A stretch of DNA of 64,000 nucleotides, taken from positions 414,501-478,500 of the forward strand of contig NC_008570.1 of the NCBI RefSeq assembly GCF_000014805.1. Direction: 5' to 3'. A program made the position numbers and the translations under genes. Of the stretch, positions 20,262-32,107 are shown piece by piece (position 1 is the first letter of the stretch; each line of letters opens with the position of its first letter). Under the pieces are notes generated by a model. It saw nothing but the letters and a program-made list of their open reading frames with translations, had not been told where the DNA came from and searched no databases. The stretch comes from Aeromonas hydrophila subsp. hydrophila ATCC 7966 (GTDB taxonomy: Bacteria > Pseudomonadota > Gammaproteobacteria > Enterobacterales > Aeromonadaceae).

Positions 20262-20292
20262 AAAAAACCACCCGCTTGCGGGTGGTTTTTTT
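20262..20292. terminator. Bidirectional terminator murR / DUF2057 gene
   Basis: AAAAAACCACCCGC followed by GCGGGTGGTTTTTTT, an 8-bp GC-rich stem flanked by A and T runs. Works in both directions between convergent genes. Confidence 0.9.
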
Positions 20293-20308
20293 ATGGGCCA
20301 GTGCCGGC

Positions 20309-20914
20309 TCAGAGGGCGAGGGCCCAGCGCAGGAAGGCCTTGCGCTGGGCCTCGTCGGCGGCAAGGTAGCGCCGTTGCAGTTCAGGGTCGACGGGCACGG
20401 CGCCCGGGGTAGCTGCGGGCAGGACTGGCGTGACGGCTGGCAGGGCGGTGGCTGCGCTGGCCGACCCGTCGTAACGGGCCAGTAGTGCCTGATAGTCAGT
20501 CAGCAGGCTGTCCTGGCTGCGTGGCAGGGCAGTGGTCAGCAAGGGGCGGGTGCCGTCAGCGGTCGCCAGCTGCAGTGCCGGGCTGGCCGCAAAGCGGCGA
20601 ATGGCCTGCGGGGTGGGCAGCGGCGGGGTGACCAGCCGCAGGGTGCCGCTGGCCGGCAGAGTCAGGGTCAGCAGCAGCGGGGCGGAGCGGACGCGTCCCT
20701 GGCTCTCGTTGGTGGAGCCGGGATCGAGTGGGCTGTCGAAGCGCACCAGCAGCCGGGTCTCGCCGGCGGGCAGCGTGAGGGCTCGCTCGAAGGGGGAGGC
20801 CTTGCCCCGGGATGAGGCCAGCAGGGTGAGGTTGTCTGCCAGCTCCAGCCGGGCGGCCTGGGTCGGCAGGGCCAGCAACAGCAGCAGGGTGGTGAGCAGT
20901 GGGAGGTGGATCAT
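20309..20914 (-). CDS. Secreted DUF2057 (YccT/CsgI-like) protein
   Basis: A 201-residue exported protein with signal peptide MIHLPLLTTLLLLLALPTQA. The mature domain contains a strand-rich LELADNLTLLASSRG segment and a TLTLPAGETRLLVRF segment typical of DUF2057, whose E. coli member YccT (CsgI) inhibits curli assembly. The C-terminal third is a low-complexity Ala/Pro linker ending in a short helix. I set the start at the ATG at 20914 because GGAG precedes it and the signal peptide begins there; the open frame runs further upstream into the porin terminator region. Confidence 0.75.
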   Translation of the reverse strand: MIHLPLLTTLLLLLALPTQAARLELADNLTLLASSRGKASPFERALTLPAGETRLLVRFDSPLDPGSTNESQGRVRSAPLLLTLTLPASGTLRLVTPPLPTPQAIRRFAASPALQLATADGTRPLLTTALPRSQDSLLTDYQALLARYDGSASAATALPAVTPVLPAATPGAVPVDPELQRRYLAADEAQRKAFLRWALAL

Positions 20915-20934
20915 GGGGGGCTCCAGCAGAAAGC

Positions 20935-20957
20935 AAAAAGCCGGCCGACTGGCCGGC
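20935..20957 (-). terminator. Terminator of the porin gene
   Basis: Read on the minus strand, GCCGGCC, a 4-base loop, GGCCGGC and TTTTT, seven bases after the porin stop codon. Confidence 0.85.
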
Positions 20958-20963
20958 AGGGGA

Positions 20964-22037
20964 TCAGAACTCGTAGCGCAGGCCGAGGTGGTAGAAATCC
21001 TCGCTGTTGCTGCTGCCGCCAAAACTGGTGACCGTGCTGCCGGCCAGCCCGTCTTCACCGCCCCGGAATACGTAGGCGCTGTAGAGGGAGGAGCGCGGAG
21101 TGAGCTTGTACTGCAGCTCCAGGGTGGTGTCGCGCAGGCTCATGCCGTCTCCTCCGTCGTTGTCGAGGTGGCGGTAGCCGGCGCGGGCGGCCCACTTCTG
21201 GTTGATGTCGTAGACCGCGGTCAGCTCCCACACTTTGTCTTCGCTGTCCGCCTGGCCGTTGCGATAGCTCACCTGATCCTTGGCATAGAGGGCGCCCAGC
21301 ATCAGCGGGCCCAGGGTGTAACGGGTACCGATACCGCTGAAGCGGTACTCGTCGGCGTTGGGGTCGACCTTGCTGGCACCGGTCTGGGCCGCCTTGCTCT
21401 GCTGGTAGGCGATGACTGGCGCCAGCTTGCCCGCCGCTCCGAGATCGAAGGTGTAGCGCAGGGCGCCGTTGTAGCCGTAGTCGAGATCCGAGGTGCCGTT
21501 GCCGAGGATGTAGGCCAGCGACAAGTCCAGATTGCCGAGGGTGTTCTGGTATTGCAGGGTGCCGTCCTGACGGAACACCTGTACCGCGGTGGAGTCCACC
21601 TTGCTGGCCTGGCGCGCCATGGAGACATCGGAGGCGGCAAACACGTCGCCGATGTCGGTGAACATGATGAGCCCGGAGGAGACCCGGCCACCGGTCAGCT
21701 TGCCCCACTGGCCGCCATCGAGCCCGGCCCAGACGTAACGGGCGGTGAGATCGCTGCTGTTCTTCTGCACGTTGTTGGCGTATTCGGCGGCATTGACCTG
21801 GTACTGGGCCATGCCGATCACGGCCACCTGCTCGTTGACGGTCTGGCGGGCGGTGAAGCCGATGCGGCCGTCGAAGTCGCCCTGATCGTTGCCGCTCTTC
21901 TTGTCCGAGATGTTGAAGCCGAGGCGACCGTAGAGATCGACGTTGGAGCCGTCATCGGCCTGATAGATGACGGCGGCCTGCGCCGTACCGACGGCAAGCA
22001 GGGCAGGAATGGCCAGGGCAAGCATGGACTGTTTCAT
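20964..22037 (-). CDS. General-type outer membrane porin
   Basis: Beta-barrel porin of 357 residues. The signal peptide MKQSMLALAIPALLAVGTAQA is followed by VDLYGRLGFNIS, the first strand typical of trimeric porins, and the chain ends LGLRYEF with the terminal Phe needed for BAM-mediated insertion. It lies directly downstream of murP in the same direction with about 100 bases between, so it may serve uptake of MurNAc or peptidoglycan fragments; that substrate link is an inference from position only. AGGAAAG precedes the start. Two small hairpins lie in the murP-porin gap, so a separate promoter is also possible. Confidence 0.88.
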   Translation of the reverse strand: MKQSMLALAIPALLAVGTAQAAVIYQADDGSNVDLYGRLGFNISDKKSGNDQGDFDGRIGFTARQTVNEQVAVIGMAQYQVNAAEYANNVQKNSSDLTARYVWAGLDGGQWGKLTGGRVSSGLIMFTDIGDVFAASDVSMARQASKVDSTAVQVFRQDGTLQYQNTLGNLDLSLAYILGNGTSDLDYGYNGALRYTFDLGAAGKLAPVIAYQQSKAAQTGASKVDPNADEYRFSGIGTRYTLGPLMLGALYAKDQVSYRNGQADSEDKVWELTAVYDINQKWAARAGYRHLDNDGGDGMSLRDTTLELQYKLTPRSSLYSAYVFRGGEDGLAGSTVTSFGGSSNSEDFYHLGLRYEF

Positions 22038-22138
22038 TGTTGTCTTTCCTGTGAGGGCTCTGTGCCAGAGCCGGGGTGAGTTTGGCCGTGACCCCGATTG
22101 CTCGGGGCCAGACCTTGGCGATAAATCCGGAGGGGGGA

Positions 22139-23593
22139 TTAACTCAGATCGACGTTCTTGCAGCCGAACATCAGGGTGATGAGGTAGCCGCCGAGGTAGG
22201 CGACGGCGAGGCCGGCGGCGTAGACCAGCATGCCGGGGAAGATCCCCTGGGCCGAGGTCATCAGCGGCAGTGCGACGATGCCGGAGGGACCGAACACGGT
22301 ATTGAGACCGACCGGCAGGCCCAGCCAGGAGATGAGGCCGACCAGGAAGCCGCCGAGGGCGCCACCGCAGCAGGCGGTGATGAAGGGTTTGACCCGCGGC
22401 AGGGTGACGCCGTAGATGAGCGGCTCGCCCACCCCCAGGATGCCGGGAATGATGGTGCCCTTGACCTGGGTGCGCAGCAGGGAGTCCTTGCCGGCGCGGC
22501 TGTAGAGCGCCAGGGCTGCGCCGACCTGGCCGGCCCCTGCCAGCGCCAGGATGGGGAACAGGGAGTTGAAGCCCTGGGCATCCATCAGTGCGAAGTAGAC
22601 GGGCACAAACCCCTGGTGGATGCCGAACATCACCGAGATGAGGAACAGGCCGGCCAGAATGGCGGTGCCGAACGGATTGCCGTTGAGGTGGATGAAGAGC
22701 CAGGACATGCCGTTGTAGAGCTGCACGCCGAGGGGCATGATCAGGACGAAGGTGACGGCCCCCATGATCAGCAAGGTGATGCCGGAGGTGAGGATCATGT
22801 CGAGGCTGTCGGGTATGAAGCGGCGTACCTGACGCTCCACCGAGGCGCCGATGATGCAGGCGATTAGCACCCCGATGATGTTGCCGCGCGGATCTATCTG
22901 GTGGCCGAAGAAGTCGCTGACCCCGGCATAGATGCCGCTGGTGGCCTGCGGGTCATAGCCCATGACGAACAGCGAGGCGAGGATGGCACCATTGACCCCG
23001 GAGCCGCCGAACGCCTTCTGGGCGTTGTAGCCGATGAGGATGCTGAGGAAGCTGAACAAGCCCTTGCTGAACAGCTTCATGTAGCCGACGAATTCGGCCA
23101 ACATGCCGCCCGCCTGCTGGCCTTCCAGCAGCAGGGTCTGCTCGATCAGGGTGGCGAAGCCGAGCAGCAGGCCGGCGGCGATGAAGCCGGGGATCAGCGG
23201 AGTGAAGATGGTGGCAAACTTGGCCAGGAAGCGGTGAGCCGCACTGGTCTGTTTCTGCTTCAGCGCCTGTTTCTTGGCGGCGGCGATCTCGCCCAGATCG
23301 GCGGATTGGGCGGTAGGCGCTTCCAGTGCGCCGAGCCCCGCGCTCAGCATGCCGTTCATCAGCTCGCAGGCGGTCTGGGCCTTGCCCGGCCCCAGCACGA
23401 TCTGGAACTGGTCGTCGCTCTCGATGACCCCCATCACGCCGGCGATGCGCTTGATGGTATCCCGGTCGGCATGCAGGCTGTCGGCCAGGCTTAGCCGCAG
23501 CCGGGTCATGCAGTGGCCGCAGTGGGTGATGTTGTCGCGACCACCGATGGCCTGGATGAGCTGGCCAACCATGGTGTCAGTTATTTTTGCCAT
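22139..23593 (-). CDS. murP: MurNAc-specific PTS transporter, EIIBC
   Basis: PTS permease of 484 residues. The N-terminal EIIB domain holds the phosphorylation cysteine in [12 protein letters not shown] (Cys28 by position). It is joined by a linker ([14 protein letters not shown]) to a ten-helix EIIC domain with the GEPLIYG motif. There is no EIIA domain, as in MurP, which uses EIIA-Glc. With murQ upstream and murR nearby, N-acetylmuramic acid is the clear candidate substrate, delivered to the cytoplasm as MurNAc-6-phosphate. Confidence 0.93.
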   Translation of the reverse strand: MAKITDTMVGQLIQAIGGRDNITHCGHCMTRLRLSLADSLHADRDTIKRIAGVMGVIESDDQFQIVLGPGKAQTACELMNGMLSAGLGALEAPTAQSADLGEIAAAKKQALKQKQTSAAHRFLAKFATIFTPLIPGFIAAGLLLGFATLIEQTLLLEGQQAGGMLAEFVGYMKLFSKGLFSFLSILIGYNAQKAFGGSGVNGAILASLFVMGYDPQATSGIYAGVSDFFGHQIDPRGNIIGVLIACIIGASVERQVRRFIPDSLDMILTSGITLLIMGAVTFVLIMPLGVQLYNGMSWLFIHLNGNPFGTAILAGLFLISVMFGIHQGFVPVYFALMDAQGFNSLFPILALAGAGQVGAALALYSRAGKDSLLRTQVKGTIIPGILGVGEPLIYGVTLPRVKPFITACCGGALGGFLVGLISWLGLPVGLNTVFGPSGIVALPLMTSAQGIFPGMLVYAAGLAVAYLGGYLITLMFGCKNVDLS

Positions 23594-23692
23594 AAAGAAC
23601 CCAGTCAGTCTGTTGTGTCATGAGGGTGCCTGGGCACCCCGTTCTTGTTGTGGTATTGCCGTCCCTGGCCCGGCCAATGTGCGGTTGGCCGA

Positions 23693-24589
23693 TCAGTGGG
23701 TGCACTGGCTGATGAAGCCGTTGCTGCTTTGCAGGCGGGTGCGGGCTTCGTCGGCCGTGAGTCCCGCCAAGATCATCACGATGGCGGTCTTGCAGTGGTT
23801 GTCCGCCTGCGCCAGCGCCCGCTCTGCCACGGCGCGCTCGCAGTCGGTGGCCTCCATCACGATGCGCTTTTGCCGCTCCACCAGCTTGGCGTTGGTGGCT
23901 TCCACGTCCACCATCAGGTTGCCGTAGACCTTGCCGGTGCGGATCATGGCACCGGTGGAGAGCATGTTGAGGATCAGCTTCTGCGCGGTGCCCGCCTTCA
24001 TGCGGGAGGAGCCGGTGACGATCTCGGGGCCGACCACCGCTACCATGCTGATGTCGGCCGCCTGGGCCAGCGGGCTGCCCGGGTTGCAGCTGATGCTGCA
24101 GACCGTAGCGCCCACCGCTCTGGCGTGGGCCATGGCGCCCAGTACGTAGGGGGTTCTGCCGCTGGCGGCGATGCCCACCAGTACGTCGTTGGCGCAGAAC
24201 TGGATGTTTTTCAGATCCTGGGCGCCGAGTTCGGCGTCATCTTCGGCGTTTTCGACCGCCTGCAAGATGGCCTTGTGGCCGCCGGCAATCAGGCCGACCA
24301 CCTGCTCGGCAGAGACGCCGTAGGTCGGCGGGCATTCGCTGGCATCCAGGATACCGAGCCGGCCCGAGGTGCCGGCGCCGATGTAGACCAGCCGGCCTCC
24401 CTTGCCGAACGCTGCCGCGATGGCATCGACCGCCCGGGTGATCTCGGGCAGCAACTGGCTGACCGCCAGCGCGACCTGCTGATCCTCCTGATTGATGACG
24501 CGCAGCATCTCCAGGGTCGGCAACTGGTCGATCTCGACGCTGGCCGGGTTGCGGGTCTCGGTAATCATGCTTGATAGGTCAATGGTCAT
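23693..24589 (-). CDS. murQ: N-acetylmuramic acid 6-phosphate etherase
   Basis: MurQ of 298 residues, the standard length. It cleaves the lactyl ether of MurNAc-6-P to give GlcNAc-6-P and D-lactate during wall recycling. The SIS domain is recognised by [22 protein letters not shown], and the catalytic region by [22 protein letters not shown] and [15 protein letters not shown] good AGAGGAAA ribosome site precedes the ATG. First gene of the murQ-murP unit, with a 99-base gap to murP. Confidence 0.97.
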   Translation of the reverse strand: MTIDLSSMITETRNPASVEIDQLPTLEMLRVINQEDQQVALAVSQLLPEITRAVDAIAAAFGKGGRLVYIGAGTSGRLGILDASECPPTYGVSAEQVVGLIAGGHKAILQAVENAEDDAELGAQDLKNIQFCANDVLVGIAASGRTPYVLGAMAHARAVGATVCSISCNPGSPLAQAADISMVAVVGPEIVTGSSRMKAGTAQKLILNMLSTGAMIRTGKVYGNLMVDVEATNAKLVERQKRIVMEATDCERAVAERALAQADNHCKTAIVMILAGLTADEARTRLQSSNGFISQCTH

Positions 24590-24810
24590 CGTTTCCTCTG
24601 CTTAAGGTCATCGCCACTCCCGGCGTAAAACATCCCTCTTGATGACAGGCATGATTATCGATTTTTGATTTCTATGATGAGATCAATGTCGCATAATTAA
24701 TTATTCCATTTATTTTTGTTTTTAAGTTATGAAAATTCCTACACGGTGATATCCATGGGGGGAGCTGGGTGGTGCTGATTACGCCGAGGAGGGGTGAGCG
24801 TCAGCCAATA
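24590..24810 (-). promoter_or_regulatory. AT-rich promoter region upstream of murQ
   Basis: About 220 bases, markedly AT-rich at 24650-24735, between murQ and the terminator of the next small gene. No open frame. It must hold the murQP promoter and probably a MurR operator, but I could not pick out a convincing -35/-10 pair or operator by eye. Confidence 0.4.
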
Positions 24811-24835
24811 AAAAGCCCCGGCAAGGGCCGGGGCT
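24811..24835 (-). terminator. Terminator of the 67-residue gene
   Basis: On the minus strand AGCCCCGGC-CCTT-GCCGGGGCT followed by TTTTA, 18 bases after the stop codon of the small gene at 24853. Confidence 0.85.
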
Positions 24836-24852
24836 GCAGATACGGGGCTCGG

Positions 24853-25056
24853 TCAGTTGACCGAAATGGCGCGGGCGTCGATGAAGAAGCGCGCGTTGCC
24901 TTGTTGATCGACCCTGATCTGGGCAACCAGACGATCGCTCTGCTTGTACTCCCACCGGCTCTTGATCCGGGTCAGAGCGGGGCTGGCGGCACCGACCACG
25001 TTCAGATATTCATGAAACAGGCTGTAGCTTCCAATCTCGGTCAGCATCTTTTCCAT
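24853..25056 (-). CDS. Small protein of unknown function (67 residues)
   Basis: I do not recognise this protein. It is supported as a real gene by an AGGAGA ribosome site 8 bases before the ATG at 25056, a strong terminator right after the stop, and ordinary composition (MEKMLTEIGSYSLFHEYL start). It is soluble with no membrane segment; the second half (SDRLVAQIRVDQQGNARFF) looks like a small beta sheet. Longer starts at 25092 and 25107 are possible but have no ribosome site. Monocistronic, with about 160 bases of upstream DNA before the marC-like gene. Confidence 0.65.
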   Translation of the reverse strand: MEKMLTEIGSYSLFHEYLNVVGAASPALTRIKSRWEYKQSDRLVAQIRVDQQGNARFFIDARAISVN

Positions 25057-25216
25057 TTGCACATCTCCTGAAGTGAGTGGGTGTCCATCCATAAACTTAC
25101 CAAGCACTCTCTGAATCGAATCTGTATGAAAAACACACTAACTCATTTATGTGTCAACAACATGATCAGGCGCAAGATCAGCGACGATTCCTGCGCTTTT
25201 ATGACACCGTTTTCAG

Positions 25217-25936
25217 TCAGGGCTGGCGCGGGTCCGGCAATTGATCAAGGGCGCCGGATACGTGTGGCAACGCGGGGGCCGTTTGTGCCGCCGGCGCACC
25301 GTGGAACACCGGATCCTGCGCCACTTCCTTGATGCCATTGATGCAGAACTGCATACCCATGCAAACCAGCAAGAAGCCCATGATCCGGGTCATGGCATCG
25401 ATGCCAGTGGCGCCGAGGATCTTGCAGACCGGATCCGCCAGCTTGAGCACCCCCCAGCTGAGCAGGCTCATCAGGGCGAAGGCGGTGACCATGGCGGCAT
25501 AGATGGTGAAGCGGTTGTATTCGTCCGGCAGCTCGGCGATCTGGGCGGCGCCGCTGATCACCAGCGCCATAGTGCCCGGCCCGCACATGCTGGGCATGGT
25601 GAGCGGCACGAAGGCGATGCTCTGGTTGATGTCGACCCCGGCCGCCTGGCTCGGTGCCGGGAACAGCATGCGAAAGCCGATGAAGGCGATGATGAGGCCG
25701 CCGGCCAGGCGCAGGCCGGGAATGGAGATCCCGAACAGATCCAGGATGGAGGAGCCGATGAAGAAGCTGACGCAGAGGGTGCAGAACAGATAGATGGCGG
25801 CCAGGTTGATCTGGCGGCGCACGTGCTCGCGCGACATGCCCTTGCTCAGCCCCAGCAACAGGGTGGCCGTGGTGGGCGGGTTGACCATGGGCAGCAGGGC
25901 CAGCAAGGCGAGAAATACGACCTGAAAGAACATCAT
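25217..25936 (-). CDS. MarC/NAAT family inner membrane protein
   Basis: Membrane protein of 239 residues with six predicted helices. It begins MMFFQVVFLALLALLPMVNPPTTATLLLGL, matching the MarC family start with its PLxNPxTT motif, which recurs in the second half as PLTMPSMCGPGTMA. Members are annotated as neutral amino-acid transporters or as MarC, whose role remains unclear. The C-terminal 30 residues beyond the last helix are unusual Pro/Ala-rich sequence. Confidence 0.85.
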   Translation of the reverse strand: MMFFQVVFLALLALLPMVNPPTTATLLLGLSKGMSREHVRRQINLAAIYLFCTLCVSFFIGSSILDLFGISIPGLRLAGGLIIAFIGFRMLFPAPSQAAGVDINQSIAFVPLTMPSMCGPGTMALVISGAAQIAELPDEYNRFTIYAAMVTAFALMSLLSWGVLKLADPVCKILGATGIDAMTRIMGFLLVCMGMQFCINGIKEVAQDPVFHGAPAAQTAPALPHVSGALDQLPDPRQP

Positions 25937-26033
25937 GAACCTCGGATGACTAGGGTGGAGGAGTGTCCCGGGCCGTCGATGGGCCCGAGAGGGAGGCTAT
26001 CTTATGTCGGCCTGGCTGAACACCAGCCATATG

Positions 26034-26058
26034 AAAAAGCCCCGCACTGGGCGGGGCT
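26034..26058 (-). terminator. Terminator of the MFS transporter gene
   Basis: On the minus strand AGCCCCGC, 5-base loop, GCGGGGCT and TTTTT, 10 bases after the stop codon of the transporter. Confidence 0.85.
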
Positions 26059-26067
26059 CGGAATGGT

Positions 26068-27384
26068 TCAGGCGGCCTGCGGCGCGCTCTGGCGCTGGCT
26101 GCGCTGTTGCAGCCAGAGCAGCAGACCGAGCACGAAGCCGAGCGCAGCCAGACTGACCACGTAGTGGGAGGGGGCCAGCACGTCCTCCTTCATCCAGAGC
26201 GTGACCAGCATGGGCGTCAGGCCGCCGAAGATGGCGTAGGCCACGTTGTAGGAGAACGACAGCCCGGAGAAGCGCACCACCGCCGGGAAGGCGTTGACCA
26301 TGACGTAGGGCACGGCACCGACGATCCCCACCGAGAAACCGGCCAGCGCATAGAGCGGCACCAGCTGGCTGGTGTCGGTCGCCAGCCCGTGATAGAAGGC
26401 GTAGCTGGCGCCGGCCAGCAGCAAGGAGCCCAGCATGAAGGTGGGGCCGCTGCCGAGGGCGTCGATCAGCCGGCCATAGACGATGCAGCCGAAGGTGAGC
26501 GCCAGAATGGCCAGCGAGTTGGCGGTCAGCGCATCGGCCGGGCTGATGCCGTGCACCTTCTGCAGGTAGGTGGGGGTCATCAAGATCACCACCACTATGC
26601 CGGCTGAGAGCAGCCAGGTGAGCAGCATGGAGACCACGACGCTGCCCTTGTGGCTGCGCAGCACCGTCTTGAGCGGCAGCTCTTCCGCCAGCGCCTTGTT
26701 GGCCTGCATCTCGGCAAAGACCGGGGTCTCGTGCAGCCAGCGGCGCAGGTACATGGCGACGATGCCGAATGCTCCGCCGAGCACGAAGGCCAGCCGCCAG
26801 CCCCAGTCGCTTACCTCGCTCGGGCTCATGCCGCGGTTGATGGCGGTGGCCACCAGGGAGCCGAGCAGGATGCCGGCCGTCAACCCGGCGGTGAGGGTGC
26901 CGCAGGCAACACCGACCCGGCGGGCGGGCACGTGCTCTGCCACGAACACCCAGGCACCGGGTACTTCACCGCCGATGGCGGCCCCTTGCAGGATCCGCAA
27001 CAGCAGCAACAGCAGGGGCGCGGCGATGCCGAGGGTGGCGTAGGTGGGCAGCAGGCCGATCAGCAGGGTCGGCAGCGCCATCAGTAGTATGCTGAGGGTA
27101 AACATCCGCTTGCGGCCGATGAGATCGCCGAAGTGGGCCATGATGATGCCCCCCAGCGGGCGGGCCAGATAGCCGGCGGCGAAGATGCCGAAGGTCTGGA
27201 ACTGGCGCAGCCACTCGGGAATGTCGGCCGGGAAGAACAGCTCGCCGATCACCACGGCGAAGAAGACGAAGATGATAAAGTCGTAAAACTCGAGGGCACC
27301 GCCGAGGGCGGCCAGGCTCAGGGTCTTGTAATCCTGTCGGTTGAGGGGACGGCTGTGGTCGTAAGCTGGTGTGACTGTCGTCAT
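26068..27384 (-). CDS. MFS metabolite:H+ symporter
   Basis: Twelve-helix transporter of 438 residues of the metabolite:H+ symporter (ProP/ShiA/KgtP) branch. The first helix is ALGGALEFYDFIIFVFF, followed by ARPLGGIIMAHFGDLIGRKRMF, the characteristic loop 2-3 motif. EVPGAWVFVAEHVP marks helix 5. Substrate cannot be read from sequence; organic acids or osmolytes are typical. AAGGAT precedes the ATG. Monocistronic with its own terminator. Confidence 0.88.
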   Translation of the reverse strand: MTTVTPAYDHSRPLNRQDYKTLSLAALGGALEFYDFIIFVFFAVVIGELFFPADIPEWLRQFQTFGIFAAGYLARPLGGIIMAHFGDLIGRKRMFTLSILLMALPTLLIGLLPTYATLGIAAPLLLLLLRILQGAAIGGEVPGAWVFVAEHVPARRVGVACGTLTAGLTAGILLGSLVATAINRGMSPSEVSDWGWRLAFVLGGAFGIVAMYLRRWLHETPVFAEMQANKALAEELPLKTVLRSHKGSVVVSMLLTWLLSAGIVVVILMTPTYLQKVHGISPADALTANSLAILALTFGCIVYGRLIDALGSGPTFMLGSLLLAGASYAFYHGLATDTSQLVPLYALAGFSVGIVGAVPYVMVNAFPAVVRFSGLSFSYNVAYAIFGGLTPMLVTLWMKEDVLAPSHYVVSLAALGFVLGLLLWLQQRSQRQSAPQAA

Positions 27385-27550
27385 ATCCTTATGTTTCCCA
27401 TCGTTTTTTTAGTTATTGCTCCCCCATCCTTGCAGGGGACACGCTCATTACCGAGGGTATGCTTTTGCATCCCGTGATGTAAATCGCACAATTCGCAACA
27501 CTGTCTTGCAGCTTTTTAGTGCAGCGAGACGGAGCGACACGCTCAAGCGC

Positions 27551-27603
27551 CGGGCTCCTCGCCCGGACGAATAATCAGGACGATGGCCGGCGCCTTGCCG
27601 GCT
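27551..27603. repeat. Two small hairpins upstream of the PP-loop ATPase gene
   Basis: CCGGGC-TCCTC-GCCCGG (27551-27567) and GCCGGC-GCCTT-GCCGGC (27587-27603) are perfect 6-bp stems in the 247-base gap before the gene at 27632. No T run follows either. Possibly leader structure of that mRNA. Confidence 0.45.
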
Positions 27604-27631
27604 CCGACCTCAAGATAGCTGGAGAAATCAT

Positions 27632-28303
27632 ATGAAGACCAAGGTGCTGCTCTCCTGGAGCAGCGGCAAGGACAGCGCCTGGGCGCTGCACGCACTGCGG
27701 CAGGATCCGGCCATCGAGGTGGTGGGACTGTTCACCACCCTCAACCAGGCGTTCGAACGGGTGGCCATGCACGGAGTGCGCAAGCAGTTGCTGCTGGCAC
27801 AGGCCGAGTGCGTGGGCTTGCCGCTGACCACCATCGACCTGCCCTGGCCCTGCAGCAATGAAGATTACGCCCGCATCATGACCGACTTCATCGCGGACGT
27901 GGTGGCGCAGGGGATCCGCCACATGGCGTTTGGCGATCTCTTCCTCGAGGATGTGCGTGCCTATCGGGAGCGGCAACTGGCGGGGACCGGGATCACGCCG
28001 CTGTTTCCGCTGTGGGGCAGCAAGACCGACGAGCTGGCTGGCGAGATGATGGCGGCAGGGCTCAGGGCCAGGATCAGCACCCTGGATCCGCGCAAGCTGC
28101 CTGCCACCCTCGGCGGGCATGAGTTTGATGGGGCCTTGCTGGCGGCCCTGCCCGCCGGAGTGGACCCCTGCGGGGAGAACGGCGAGTTTCATACCCTGGC
28201 CTGGGACGGCCCCATGTTCCAGCGGCCGCTGGCCATCCGGGTGGGGGAGACGGTGGAGCGGGACGGCTTCGTCTTCACCGACCTGCTGCCCGCCACCATC
28301 TAG
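27632..28303 (+). CDS. PP-loop ATP pyrophosphatase, Dph6/DUF71 family
   Basis: Adenine nucleotide alpha-hydrolase of 223 residues. The PP-loop LSWSSGKDSAWAL lies at residues 7-19 and the family motif GENGEFHTL near residue 180. Archaeal and eukaryotic relatives form diphthamide on EF-2, but bacteria lack that modification, so the bacterial substrate is unknown; amidation or ATP-dependent ligation of a small molecule is likely. GGAG lies before the ATG. Its stop overlaps the end of the convergent HD-GYP gene by 4 bases, with no terminator between. Confidence 0.85.
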   Translation: MKTKVLLSWSSGKDSAWALHALRQDPAIEVVGLFTTLNQAFERVAMHGVRKQLLLAQAECVGLPLTTIDLPWPCSNEDYARIMTDFIADVVAQGIRHMAFGDLFLEDVRAYRERQLAGTGITPLFPLWGSKTDELAGEMMAAGLRARISTLDPRKLPATLGGHEFDGALLAALPAGVDPCGENGEFHTLAWDGPMFQRPLAIRVGETVERDGFVFTDLLPATI

Positions 28304-29430
28304 TCGCGGTTGGACTCCCGTTCGCCCTTGTCGTCGTTGTAGCGCAGGGCGATCTCGTGGAACTGCTGGTGGATGCGGGCAAAGGCGTCCGTGATGTCGG
28401 GGTCAAAGTGATTGCCCCGCCCCGCCAGTATGATGGGCACCACCTCCTGGTGGGACATGGCGGCCTTGTAGCAGCGCTTGCTGATGAGGGCGTCGTACAC
28501 GTCGGCCAGCGCCATCAAGCGGGCCGAGAGGGGGATCTCGTCACCGATCAAGCCATAGGGGTAGCCGGTGCCGTCCCACTTCTCGTGGTGGTAGCAGGCG
28601 ATCTCCTTGGCCAGCCGCAGAAACTCCACCTCCACCCCCAGCGCCTCCTCGGCATGGACGATGGCCTCCTTGCCGAGAATGGAGTGGTGCTTCATCTGGG
28701 CAAACTCGTCCGCATCCAGCTTGCCGGGTTTGAGCAGGATCCGGTCCGGCACACCGACCTTGCCGATGTCGTGCAGCGGGGCCGATTTGAACAGCAGATC
28801 GATGGTCTTGGGGGTCAGCTCGGCACGAAAGCGGGGGTGCTCGCAGAGGGTTTCCGCCAGCAGCCGCACATAGTGCTGGGTGCGCAAGATATGGTTGCCG
28901 GTCTCGTTGTCGCGGGTTTCGGCAAGCGAGGCGAGGGAGTGGATGGTGATGTTCTGGATCAGTTCGTTCTCCCGGGTGCGCCGCTCCACCTCCTGCTCCA
29001 GAAAGGCGTTCTGGTCGTGCAGCAGATCCCGCGCGGCTTTCAGCTCCAGGTGGTTTCTGACCCGGGCCAGCACGATGGCGGGGGTGATCGGTTTGTGGAT
29101 GTAGTCGACAGCCCCCAGCGCCAGGCCGTGTGCCTCCGCACTCTCCTCCACCTTGGCGGTCAGGAAGATCACCGGGATCTCCCGCGCCTGCGGCATCTCC
29201 TGCAGTGCCTGCATCACCTGATAGCCATCCATCTGGGGCATCACCACGTCGAGCAGGATCAGGTCCACCCGGGTGCCGGCCGAGAGGATCTCCAGCGCCC
29301 GCTGGCCGCTGATGGCGACCTTGACCCGGTAGTGGGGGCTGAGCAGGGCGCTGAGCAGGGAGAGGTTCTCCGGTGTGTCATCGACCACCAGCAGGGTGGG
29401 TTTGGTATCGGGATCCAGCAAGTTGAGCAT
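28300..29430 (-). CDS. HD-GYP response regulator (c-di-GMP phosphodiesterase)
   Basis: Response regulator of 376 residues. The receiver domain (about 10-130) contains LLVVDDTPEN and the phospho-acceptor in LILLDVVMPQMDGY. The HD-GYP domain (about 170-360) has an intact HD pair in APLHDIGKVGVPDRIL, HHEKWDGTGYP and the distal DVYDAL motif, so it should hydrolyse c-di-GMP. I start it at the ATG at 29430 after GAGG; the open frame runs 24 codons further into the upstream kinase gene. It is the last gene of the stressosome-like operon, 10 bases after the hybrid kinase, and is its likely output. Confidence 0.9.
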   Translation of the reverse strand: MLNLLDPDTKPTLLVVDDTPENLSLLSALLSPHYRVKVAISGQRALEILSAGTRVDLILLDVVMPQMDGYQVMQALQEMPQAREIPVIFLTAKVEESAEAHGLALGAVDYIHKPITPAIVLARVRNHLELKAARDLLHDQNAFLEQEVERRTRENELIQNITIHSLASLAETRDNETGNHILRTQHYVRLLAETLCEHPRFRAELTPKTIDLLFKSAPLHDIGKVGVPDRILLKPGKLDADEFAQMKHHSILGKEAIVHAEEALGVEVEFLRLAKEIACYHHEKWDGTGYPYGLIGDEIPLSARLMALADVYDALISKRCYKAAMSHQEVVPIILAGRGNHFDPDITDAFARIHQQFHEIALRYNDDKGERESNRD

Positions 29431-29440
29431 GATGGTGGCC

Positions 29441-32107
<2,667 letters not shown>

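Noticed and set aside
20532..22079. 515-codon plus-strand open frame across the DUF2057 and porin genes
   Set aside because: The minus strand encodes proteins with signal peptides and a proper porin C terminus; the plus frame has neither motif nor start signal.
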